DNA of 64,000 bases from JAXGXJ01 sp040772905 (lineage in GTDB: Bacteria; Actinomycetota; Thermoleophilia; RBG-16-64-13). Each line of letters starts with the position of its first letter. Positions within the stretch are counted from its first letter, which is position 1. This document shows, one piece after another, positions 42,853 through 50,325 of the stretch. The translations under genes were made by a program, and so were the position numbers. A model generated the notes under the pieces. It ran no database searches, was not told the DNA's origin, and was given only the letters and a program-made list of their open reading frames with translations. Location: the NCBI GenBank assembly GCA_040772905.1, contig JAXGXJ010000007.1, positions 124,001 to 188,000 on the forward strand, read 5' to 3'.

Positions 42853-43832
42853 CCGCAGACCTCCACGGCGACGGCAGCGATATCGAACGCGCGAGGCACG
42901 AAGCGATTGAGCAACGGAGGACTATAAGGGACGGGGCAGTCGGGCGCGGCCACCCGGCGCACGGGCGCCTTGAGCAGGTCGAAGCCCTCTTCAGCCACCA
43001 TGGCGGCGATCTCGGCTCCGAACCCGCCCGTCTTCACGGCCTCGTGGGCCACGACAAGCCGGCCCGTCTTCGCCACCGACTGCAACACGGCTTCTTTGTC
43101 CAGCGGGATGAGCGTGCGCAGATCGATGACCTCCGCGGCGATGCCCTGTGCCGCCAGCGAATCCGCCGCCTCCAGGCAGGTGTTCACCATGGCCGACCAG
43201 GCCAGCAGGGTCACGTCGCCGCCTTCACGGCGCACCGCGGCCTTGCCGATGGGCACCGTGTATTCACCTTCGGGGACCTCGGCCTTCATCTGCAGCAGCG
43301 CCTTGTGCTCCACGAACAGCACGGGATCGTCGTCGCGGATGGCAGAGATGATCATGCCCTTGGCGTCGCTGGGCGTCACCGGGGCCACGGTCTTGAGGCC
43401 CGGGACGTGCGTGGCCCAGGCTTCGAGCGACTGAGCGTGGTGCGAGCCGGCCGCCCGCACCGCCCCGCTCGAGACGCGGAGCACCATGGGGCAACGATAC
43501 TGTCCGGCGAACATGTAGTGCATCTTGGCGGCCTGGTTGGCCAACTCGTCCATGCAGATGCCCAAGAAGTCCATGAACATCAGCTCCACCACGGGGCGCA
43601 GGCCCACCGCCGCCGCCCCCACCGCGTGCCCCACGATGGCGGTCTCTATGATGGGCGTGTTGCGTATGCGCTGCGGCCCGAACTCCTCCAGCAGCCCCTC
43701 GCCGCTCACCCCGTAGGCCACACCGTGCGTGGTCACTTCCTCGCCTGCCACGTAGACCCCCGGGTCGCGGCGCATCTCGTGCGCGATGCCGTCGGCGACA
43801 GCAGCGCGATAGCTCATCAATCTGGTCGTCAT
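42849..43832 (-). CDS. 2-oxoacid/acetoin dehydrogenase E1, beta subunit
   Basis: Thiamine-diphosphate enzyme subunit, 327 residues, standard length. It contains the E1 beta pyrimidine-binding region (GEEVTTHGVAYGVSGEGLLEEFGPQRIRNTPIIE), the QAAKMHYMFAGQY potassium/phosphorylation-loop region and the transketolase C-terminal domain (LIPLDKEAVLQSVAKTGRLVVAHEAVKTGGFGAEIAA). ATG 43832 follows GAGGGA. It lies 22 bases after the alpha subunit. No E2 or E3 gene is in the window. Acetoin (AcoB) or pyruvate/branched-chain 2-oxoacids are possible substrates. Confidence 0.9.
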   Translation of the reverse strand: MTTRLMSYRAAVADGIAHEMRRDPGVYVAGEEVTTHGVAYGVSGEGLLEEFGPQRIRNTPIIETAIVGHAVGAAAVGLRPVVELMFMDFLGICMDELANQAAKMHYMFAGQYRCPMVLRVSSGAVRAAGSHHAQSLEAWATHVPGLKTVAPVTPSDAKGMIISAIRDDDPVLFVEHKALLQMKAEVPEGEYTVPIGKAAVRREGGDVTLLAWSAMVNTCLEAADSLAAQGIAAEVIDLRTLIPLDKEAVLQSVAKTGRLVVAHEAVKTGGFGAEIAAMVAEEGFDLLKAPVRRVAAPDCPVPYSPPLLNRFVPRAFDIAAVAVEVCG

Positions 43833-43854
43833 GTCGGTATCCCTCGCAGTCGCG

Positions 43855-44817
43855 CTATTCGGAGTACACGCCGGTGGCCACCTGGTCTTCGTCGGGCCAA
43901 GGGCTGTTACGTGCGAAGTCAAGGGCCTCGTCCATCTCGGCCACCACCTCAGTCTGGATGCGGTCCAACTCCGCAGCCGTCGCCAGACCTTCCACCAGCA
44001 GGAAGTTCTGACAGCGGGCGATGGGGTCGGTCTTGAGACGCTCGGCGTGCTCCTCAGGATCGCGATAGTACGCGGGGTCGGCGGTGAAGTGACCGTGATG
44101 GCGCCAGGTCATGCATTCCAGCAAGTAGGGACCGCCGCCGTTCCGCGCCCGCTCTATGGCGACTCCGGCGGCCTCGTAGACCGCTTGGATGTCGTTGCCG
44201 TCCACCGCCACACCGGGCATGCCGTAGCCGACTGCGCGGTCGGCGATCTGCTCACAGCAGGTGTGCTCGTTGACGTGGGTGGACATAGCGTACGAGTTGT
44301 TCTCGCACACGTAGATGACGGGCAGGTTCCACACCGACGCCAGGTCGAGCGATTCGTGGAAGGTACCCCGGTTGGACGCGCCGTCACCGAAGAAACAGAC
44401 GCACACCTGCCCCCTGCCGGCCAACTGGCACTTCACGCCCACTCCCGTGGCGATGGGGAGACTCGCTCCCACGATGCCATTGGTGCCCAGGATGCCGCGT
44501 TCGCTGTCGGCCATGTGCATGGTGCCGCCCTTACCCTGGCAATAGCCGTCCACGCGACCGAAGACCTCGGCCATCATCTTCTTGGTGTCGGCGCCTTTGG
44601 CGAGAACGTGGCCATGACCGCGGTGCGTGCTCACCACATAATCATCCACGTTCAGGTGCGCGATCACCCCGGCAGCCACGGCCTCTTCGCCGCTGTAGAG
44701 ATGCACCTGTCCGGGCACACCCCCGGCTTTCCATTCGCTGTACACATCCTCTTCGAAGATGCGGATGCGCACCATGGTGCGATACATGTCCAACAGTCCG
44801 GTCTTACTCACTGGCAC
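43855..44817 (-). CDS. 2-oxoacid/acetoin dehydrogenase E1, alpha subunit
   Basis: ThDP-binding alpha subunit, 320 residues. The diphosphate/Mg2+ motif GDGASNRGTFHESLDLASVWNLPVIYVCENN, the VVSTHRGHGHVLAKG histidine loop and KGGTMHMAD are clear. The start is GTG 44817, eight bases after GGAGG (44826-44830); a GTG at 44811 is the alternative, and longer frames upstream lack family similarity. Forms an alpha2-beta2 heterotetramer with the downstream gene. It resembles AcoA/PdhA; the exact substrate is open. Confidence 0.9.
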   Translation of the reverse strand: MPVSKTGLLDMYRTMVRIRIFEEDVYSEWKAGGVPGQVHLYSGEEAVAAGVIAHLNVDDYVVSTHRGHGHVLAKGADTKKMMAEVFGRVDGYCQGKGGTMHMADSERGILGTNGIVGASLPIATGVGVKCQLAGRGQVCVCFFGDGASNRGTFHESLDLASVWNLPVIYVCENNSYAMSTHVNEHTCCEQIADRAVGYGMPGVAVDGNDIQAVYEAAGVAIERARNGGGPYLLECMTWRHHGHFTADPAYYRDPEEHAERLKTDPIARCQNFLLVEGLATAAELDRIQTEVVAEMDEALDFARNSPWPDEDQVATGVYSE

Positions 44818-44994
44818 TCCGATGACCTCCGTGAAAACGCAGCGGGACCCTGGCAAACCCTGGATGGTCAAGTATACGTGCCGGAACGTGACCGGCGCAC
44901 GCTCTTGAGCGGCCGCCTGCGCGACGACCTGCGTGATGCGCGCGGCGACCCGCGCGGTCACTCAGGTGTGGGGCCTGCGCAGGGGACCTGTGGG

Positions 44995-45390
44995 TCAGCC
45001 GCGGACGACCACCGCCTGCATATCCGGCTGCCGGCCCAACTGCGTCTTGACGAGGCACTGGCCCATGGCCCGAACGAGAGCCTCCTCGTACTTCTGAGGG
45101 AACTCCGCCGGTACCCGCACCTCCAGGGTCACCGTCTCCAGCAGGTGCGACTGGGCGCCGCGCTCAGCCCGCACAGTCAGACCGGCATCGGAGACGGGGA
45201 ACCCCCGCTGTTGCAGGAAGGCCCGCACGTGGTGGCCGGTGCACAGAGCCAATGCCGAGAGCAGCAGGTCAAAGGGGCCGTATGCCTCGGGATCTCCCCC
45301 CTGGTCCGGCGGCAGGCCGATCTTGAAGCTCAACTCCCCGCTCCGGGCGGTGATGCTCTCCTGGTCTGGGAACGCCACGTCTACTTGCAC
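44995..45390 (-). CDS. OsmC family protein
   Basis: 131 residues. OsmC/Ohr-fold protein with the two expected cysteines, in SALALCTGHHV and AMGQCLVKTQ, which in peroxidase members reduce organic hydroperoxides. The partial YGPFDLLLSALALC motif fits YhfA-type OsmC proteins, often of unknown substrate. Its start overlaps the end of the EamA exporter by ten bases, implying co-transcription. Confidence 0.85.
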   Translation of the reverse strand: MQVDVAFPDQESITARSGELSFKIGLPPDQGGDPEAYGPFDLLLSALALCTGHHVRAFLQQRGFPVSDAGLTVRAERGAQSHLLETVTLEVRVPAEFPQKYEEALVRAMGQCLVKTQLGRQPDMQAVVVRG

Positions 45391-46343
45391 GACCCACTCC
45401 TTTCGCTGGTCTCCGACTGGTCCGGGCCTGCGGCGGGGAGAGCCGCACCCGCCCGCTGCTCCCGGCGACGCGGACCTGTGCTACTACCGTACCAACTGGC
45501 TCCGCCCGCGGCCACGACCACGGCGAAGATGCCCACCATCTCCCACCAAGCCAGCCGCTGCGAGAGGATGACGAAGCCCATGAACGCCGCGATGGCCGGC
45601 TCTATGCTGAGCAGCACCCCGTACGTGGCGGCCCGTACATGGCTGATGGCCAGCAGTTCCAGAAAATAGGGCAACGCCGATGAGAGCACGGCCACCGCGA
45701 CCCCGAGCAGCAGGGCCCGTCCATGTCCGCTGATGTGCACCCCGGTGACGAGCCACACGGGGGTCAGTACCACCGACGCGCCCACCAGCATGAGAAGGGT
45801 GGCCCGCATGGGTTCGGTGTTGCTCACAGCACGCTTGGCAAAGAGGATGAACGAGGCCCAGCAGGCGGCGGCCAGAAGAGCGAAAGCCAGGCCCACCACC
45901 CCCACCGACCCGCTGGGCCTAGCCAGCAGAGCCACGCCCGCCCCGGCCGCCAGAGCCCACACCACGTCCAGCAGCCGCCTCGATCCCGCGATGGCCACCG
46001 CGAGCGGGCCCAGGAACTCCACCGCCACCACGATGCCCACCGGAGCCCGGCTGATGGCCTCGTAGAAGCTGAAGTTCATGGCCATAAGGCTGATGGTCAG
46101 ACCAAGAAGGGCCAGACGTTGCCCCTTGGGTGGAAGCCGCAGCCAACGCGGCCGTACGAGCGCCAAGATGATGGCGGCAAGAGCCGTGCGAAGCCACAGG
46201 GTCTGCACCACGCCCACGTCTTCGATCACCAGCACAGCCACAGCCGACCCGGCCTGCATGAGCAGGCCGACGGTCACCACCAACAGCACGGCGATGCGCG
46301 AGTCGCGCCTGGTGACAGGACGAGGAGTGATCTTCTGTGCCAT
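45381..46343 (-). CDS. EamA/DMT family exporter (RhtA-like)
   Basis: 320 residues with ten hydrophobic helices in two EamA repeats (QAGSAVAVLVIEDVGVVQTLWLRTALAAIILAL... and ACWASFILFAKRAV...). The second half ends VRAATYGVLLSIEPAIAAFMGFVILSQRL, typical of the RhtA/YdcZ drug-metabolite exporters for amino acids. ATG 46343 is chosen because it precedes the first repeat by a short basic stretch; a ribosome site is not obvious. Divergent from the arsR-type gene and its operator. Confidence 0.87.
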   Translation of the reverse strand: MAQKITPRPVTRRDSRIAVLLVVTVGLLMQAGSAVAVLVIEDVGVVQTLWLRTALAAIILALVRPRWLRLPPKGQRLALLGLTISLMAMNFSFYEAISRAPVGIVVAVEFLGPLAVAIAGSRRLLDVVWALAAGAGVALLARPSGSVGVVGLAFALLAAACWASFILFAKRAVSNTEPMRATLLMLVGASVVLTPVWLVTGVHISGHGRALLLGVAVAVLSSALPYFLELLAISHVRAATYGVLLSIEPAIAAFMGFVILSQRLAWWEMVGIFAVVVAAGGASWYGSSTGPRRREQRAGAALPAAGPDQSETSERSGSCK

Positions 46344-46464
46344 CAGACGAAGGTACAGCGTCGGCGTGTGCCGGACAAACCGGATGGGCGCGCGGGACAT
46401 CTGCTGTGTGTGCGCGCAGGCCTGTGCGTTCGCGCAAGGCCTTGCATCTGCTGCCAAGATATGT

Positions 46465-46478
46465 ATATTAGTAAATAT
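46465..46478. promoter_or_regulatory. Candidate ArsR operator
   Basis: ATATT-AGTA-AATAT is an inverted repeat in an AT-rich island (about 46455-46495), overlapping the ATG of the ArsR gene. Position and composition suit an ArsR/SmtB-type autorepression site, possibly also acting on the divergent EamA gene. Confidence 0.5.
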
Positions 46479-46848
46479 GCAAATAAGCGAAGATATGCGA
46501 CCCATGTTCGCGCTCCACGCGCAGCTCTGTCAGGCCCTCGCCAACGAGCACCGGCTGGCCATCCTCTACTCGCTGAAGGATGGGGAGAAGTGCGTCACCG
46601 ATCTCGCCACCGAACTCGAGATCGCCGTCCCCAACGTGTCCCAGCACCTGCGCGTACTCAAGCAGCGCCTGCTGGTGCGCGCCCGCAAAGAGGGGCAGAC
46701 CGTCTACTACTCCATCACCAATCCCAAGTTCATCCAGGCCTGCGCCCTCATCCGCCAGGCACTGCTCGAGCAACATCGTGCGGAGGGCCAGTCGCTGCTG
46801 GCCGCTGGCATCGCCGCTGAGCTCACGGCTACGTCCGAGACCGTATAG
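46477..46848 (+). CDS. ArsR family regulator, possible thiol/sulfide sensor
   Basis: 123 residues. Winged helix with NEHRLAILYSLKDGEKCVTDLATELEIAVPNVSQHLRVLKQRLLVRARKEGQTVYYSI. No ELCVCDL metal site is present. Instead single cysteines lie at 39 (early recognition-helix region) and 89 (C-terminal helix), a spacing like the dithiol pair in BigR/SqrR/sHdrR persulfide sensors. It precedes tusA and an hdr cluster, as sHdrR does in sulfur oxidisers. Start ATG 46477; 46495 is an alternative. Confidence 0.85.
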   Translation: MQISEDMRPMFALHAQLCQALANEHRLAILYSLKDGEKCVTDLATELEIAVPNVSQHLRVLKQRLLVRARKEGQTVYYSITNPKFIQACALIRQALLEQHRAEGQSLLAAGIAAELTATSETV

Positions 46849-46882
46849 AACGCCCAGAACATCCCAAAAGGGGGAGAACGCC

Positions 46883-47134
46883 ATGTCAGAGGACCTCGCT
46901 TCCATCCAAGCCCAGAAGACCGTCGACGCGCGGGGTACATCCTGCCCCGGCCCTATCCTGGCCGCCAAGAAGGGCATGGCCGAGGTGAAGGTGGGAGAGA
47001 TCATGGAGGTGCTCGCCACCGACACCGGCACGCAGAAGGACCTGCCCGCGTGGTCCAAGAAGATGGGTCACGAGTACCTGGGCATGATCGAAGAGCCCGG
47101 CTTCATGAAGCTCTATGTCAAGAAGATGAAGTAG
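46883..47134 (+). CDS. tusA: TusA-family sulfur carrier protein
   Basis: 83 residues, small alpha/beta sulfur-carrier fold. The active cysteine lies in the family motif GTSCPGPI (CPxP type), which carries a persulfide. The rest matches the family (AKKGMAEVKVGEIMEVLATDTGTQKDLPAWSKKMGHEYLG). AAGGGGGAG precedes ATG 46883. In Hdr-type sulfur systems TusA delivers sulfane sulfur to, or takes it from, the Hdr complex; the adjacent hdr genes and the DsrE-type gene at the operon end support that role here. Confidence 0.92.
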   Translation: MSEDLASIQAQKTVDARGTSCPGPILAAKKGMAEVKVGEIMEVLATDTGTQKDLPAWSKKMGHEYLGMIEEPGFMKLYVKKMK

Positions 47135-47149
47135 CGGGAGGCAGACAGC

Positions 47150-47602
47150 GTGAACGAGGGGGGCGCTCTCGCGCTCGACACCACGGAGGAGGCCGTCTTC
47201 GCGCCTAGGATACTGGTCTTCTCCACCAACAACATCTCCGACCCAGGCATCGACCTGGCCGGAAGTTCTCACATGCACTACTCGCCCAAGGTGATGGTCA
47301 TCAGCGTGCCCTGCACCAGCGGCATCAAGCCCTCGTGGGTGCTCTACGCTATCCAGCAGGGCTTCGACGGCGTGTTCATCGCCGCCGACGGCGAGGAGTG
47401 CGCCTACCTGCCCGACTGCGCGGAACGCACCTCGCAGATCGTGGCCGACGCCCAGGCGCTGCTGACAGAGCGTGGCTATGAAGCCAAGCGTGTGCGCATG
47501 GCGGCCATCTGTTCGGTGTGCGCCGAGCCGTTCACCAACTATATGCACGAGTTCGCCCGCACCTTGGGCGACATGGGACCGGCTGTGGCGGTGACGCCAT
47601 GA
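47150..47602 (+). CDS. MvhD-like iron-sulfur subunit, cysteine-poor
   Basis: 150 residues matching the MvhD/FlpD fold: RILVFSTNNISDPGIDLAGSSHMHYSPKVMVISVPCTSG..., AIQQGFDGVFIAADGEECAYLPDC, KRVRMAAICSVCAEPFTNYMHEF. MvhD normally carries a [2Fe-2S] cluster and passes electrons from a hydrogenase or dehydrogenase to HdrA. Here the usual N-terminal Cys (CxxC-type) region reads STNNIS, and cysteines remain only at PCTSG, EECAYLPDC and ICSVC. It starts at GTG 47150 and its TGA overlaps the next ATG (ATGA). Confidence 0.8.
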   Translation: MNEGGALALDTTEEAVFAPRILVFSTNNISDPGIDLAGSSHMHYSPKVMVISVPCTSGIKPSWVLYAIQQGFDGVFIAADGEECAYLPDCAERTSQIVADAQALLTERGYEAKRVRMAAICSVCAEPFTNYMHEFARTLGDMGPAVAVTP

Positions 47603-50325
47603 GGGCGGTGATGTCCGGTGATGTCATGAGTACCGAGACCTACGATGCTCTGGTGGTCGGAGGCGGCATCGGGGGCATGGAGTCGGCCCTTAAGCTGGGC
47701 GACATGGGCTACAAAGTGCTCCTGGTAGAGAAAGAGTCCAGCGTGGGCGGCAAGATGATCCTGCTGAGCAAGGTCTTCCCCACGCTCGACTGCGCCAGTT
47801 GCATCTCGACGCCCAAGATGGGGGCTACCATCCATCATCCCAACGTCACCGTGTACACGTATTCCCAGGTGGAGTCCATCCGCCAAGACGGGGCCGGCGG
47901 CTTCCTTGCCAGCATCGACCGCAAACCCCGCTATGTGGACGAGGCGGCGTGTACCGGCTGCCGCCAGTGCGAGCTGGTGTGCAATGTGGCTGTGCCCGAC
48001 GAGTTCAACGCCGGCCTGGTGTCGCGACGCGCAGCCTACATCCCCTTTCCGCAGGCCGTGCCGAAGAAGGCGGTCATCGAGCGGGCGGGGGTCTCGCCCT
48101 GCACCTACAACTGCCCCGCGGGCATCAAGCCGCACGGCTACATCGCGCTCATCCGCAGCGGCCAGTACGAAGAGGCCTTCCAGCAGGTGCTGAACGTCAC
48201 CCCGCTCGTGGGCACTCTAGGACGCGCCTGCTACGCCCCCTGCGAGGGCGAGTGCACGCGGGGGAGCCTGGAGGGACCCCTGGCCATCCGACGTATGAAG
48301 CGTTTCATCGCCGACCGGCACTACGCTGATGGCCCCACACAGGTGGAGGTACCTCCGCCCAACGGCAAGAAAGTCGCCGTGGTCGGCTCCGGTCCCGCCG
48401 GCCTGACGGCGGCCTGGCATCTGGCCCGCCAAGGCTACCGGGTGAAGATATACGAAGCCGGCTCCCAGCCTGGGGGCATGCTGCGCTTCGCCCTCCCTCC
48501 GTACCGCCTGCGCAACGAGGTGGTCGACCAGGACGTGTCCAACGTGCTGGCGGCCGGTGTCGAGATCGCCACCGACTCCCGCGTGGAGGATCTGGAAGCT
48601 CTGCGGGCCGAAGGATGGGACGCCGTCATCGTGGCTGTGGGCACGCACGAACCCACCAGGCTGCGCGTGCCCGGGGAGGACCTGCCCGGCGTCATGCGGG
48701 CCACCGAGTTCCTCAAAGCCGCGAAGCTGGGCGAGGAAGTGGATGTCGCCGGCAAACGGGTGGTGGTCATCGGTGGTGGCAACGTGGCCATGGATGCGGC
48801 GCGCACCGCCTTGCGGCTGCGCGCGGCCTCAGTGGAGGCGGTCAGTCTGGAATCACTGCAAGAGATGCCCGCCCATCCCCAGGAGGTCGAAGAGGCCGAG
48901 GGCGAGGGTGTGGTCTTCCGCAACTCCTGCGGCGTCCGCAACTTCCGAGGCACCGACAGACTGGAGGGCGTGGACCTCATGCGCTGCGTCTCGGTGCTGG
49001 ACGAGAACGGCCGCTTCAACCCCGTGTACGACGAGAACAGCATCGGCAGCATCGAGTGCGATGTGGTCATCGTAGCCGCAGGCATGAGACCCGACGCCGG
49101 CATGTTCGGCCTGCCTACCAACAGCAGCGGCACCATCCAGGCCGATCCGGGCACTCTGCAGACCAGCGTGCCCCACGTGTTCGCCGCCGGCGACGCGGTG
49201 ATGGGCCCCACCATGATCACCACAGCCGTGGGCCAGGGACGTCGAGCGGCGTTCATGGTCGACCGCTGGATCCAGGGCCTGCCCCTCGATCCCGACGCGT
49301 TCGAGGGTCCGCTCCCCATGGTGGACAAAGACGCGGTCCTTGCCCGACAGAAGACATATCAGCAGATCGAGTGCTGCAGCGTCGAATCGCGCGAGCGGCC
49401 CGGCCCCGGCGAGTTCTATCCCGAAGAGGAGACCCTGGAAGAATGGCAGGCGCTGCGCAGCGCGAGCCGCTGCCTCGACTGCGGGGTCTGCTCGGAATGC
49501 CGCCAGTGCGTGGCCATCTGCCCGGCCGACTGCATCGACCTGGAGATGCGTGGTTCGCGGGTGGAAGCCCAGGTGGGTGCGGTCGTCCTGGCCACAGGAT
49601 TCGACCTCTTCCCGGCAGACCTCAAGCCGCAGTACGGCTACGGCAAGTACAAGAACGTCATCACAGGCATGCAGATGGACCGTCTGCTGGCTCCCACCCG
49701 TCCCTACAACGCGGTGGTCCGGCCCGGCGACGGCAAAATACCCGACAACATCGCCTACATCCTGTGTACGGGCTCGCGCGATGAGACCGTGGATAACCCG
49801 CTGTGCTCCAAGATCTGCTGCATGTACAGCATCAAACAGAACCAGCTCATCATGGGCGCCCTGCCCCTGGCCGACCTGACCGTCTACTACATGGACGTCC
49901 GCGCGGTGGGCAAGGGCTACGACGAGTTCTACGAGCAGGCCAAGGCCATGGGGGCCAACTTCGTGCGCGGCCGCATCTCCGAGATACGCGAGACGGAGGA
50001 CGGCAACCTGGTGCTGCAGTACGAGGACATCGAGGGCGGCGGCGGTATGGCGGAGGCCGAACACGACCTGGTGGTGCTCGCCGTGGGCGTGCAGCCGGGC
50101 ACCGACGCGCGCACGCTCTTCCCCGACGGTCCGCCGTCACTCGACGAGTACTGCTACGTGGGAGAAGCCGAGGAGGATCTCGACCCGGGCCGGACCGATG
50201 TGCCCGGCGTGTTCGTGGCCGGCTCGGCGGCAGGAGCCAAGGACATCCCCGATTCCATCCTGCACGCGGGCGCCGCGGTGGCCCAAGCGGCCGCCTATCT
50301 GGAGAAAGGCAAGGTGCGGGCATGA
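47599..50325 (+). CDS. hdrA: HdrA-like flavoprotein with nested GltD-like NAD(P)H module
   Basis: 908 residues. The N-terminal HdrA half (FAD GGGIGG near 21; CASCISTPK; ferredoxin CTGCRQCELVC) runs to IPFPQAVPKKAVIE. About 450 residues of a GltD/DPYD-type module follow: SPCTYNCP and ACYAPCEGEC Fe-S ligands, FAD site VVGSGPAGLTAAW, NAD(P) site VVIGGGNVAMDAART, and HVFAAGDAV. HdrA then resumes with CLDCGVCSECRQCVAICP, GAVVLATGFD and NPLCSKICCMYSIKQ. The insertion sits exactly between the two ferredoxin motifs of HdrA. It is predicted to feed NAD(P)H electrons into an Hdr complex. Start 47599 (ATGA overlap) or 47626. Confidence 0.9.
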   Translation: MRAVMSGDVMSTETYDALVVGGGIGGMESALKLGDMGYKVLLVEKESSVGGKMILLSKVFPTLDCASCISTPKMGATIHHPNVTVYTYSQVESIRQDGAGGFLASIDRKPRYVDEAACTGCRQCELVCNVAVPDEFNAGLVSRRAAYIPFPQAVPKKAVIERAGVSPCTYNCPAGIKPHGYIALIRSGQYEEAFQQVLNVTPLVGTLGRACYAPCEGECTRGSLEGPLAIRRMKRFIADRHYADGPTQVEVPPPNGKKVAVVGSGPAGLTAAWHLARQGYRVKIYEAGSQPGGMLRFALPPYRLRNEVVDQDVSNVLAAGVEIATDSRVEDLEALRAEGWDAVIVAVGTHEPTRLRVPGEDLPGVMRATEFLKAAKLGEEVDVAGKRVVVIGGGNVAMDAARTALRLRAASVEAVSLESLQEMPAHPQEVEEAEGEGVVFRNSCGVRNFRGTDRLEGVDLMRCVSVLDENGRFNPVYDENSIGSIECDVVIVAAGMRPDAGMFGLPTNSSGTIQADPGTLQTSVPHVFAAGDAVMGPTMITTAVGQGRRAAFMVDRWIQGLPLDPDAFEGPLPMVDKDAVLARQKTYQQIECCSVESRERPGPGEFYPEEETLEEWQALRSASRCLDCGVCSECRQCVAICPADCIDLEMRGSRVEAQVGAVVLATGFDLFPADLKPQYGYGKYKNVITGMQMDRLLAPTRPYNAVVRPGDGKIPDNIAYILCTGSRDETVDNPLCSKICCMYSIKQNQLIMGALPLADLTVYYMDVRAVGKGYDEFYEQAKAMGANFVRGRISEIRETEDGNLVLQYEDIEGGGGMAEAEHDLVVLAVGVQPGTDARTLFPDGPPSLDEYCYVGEAEEDLDPGRTDVPGVFVAGSAAGAKDIPDSILHAGAAVAQAAAYLEKGKVRA

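Noticed and set aside
41520..44036. 838-codon plus-strand frame spanning the MFS and E1 beta genes
   Set aside because: It is out of frame with the MFS gene and antisense to E1 beta; Arg/His/Pro-rich with no helices or motifs.
43831..45669. 612-codon frame antisense to E1 alpha, OsmC and EamA genes
   Set aside because: Crosses three real genes on the other strand; composition typical of a GC-rich shadow.
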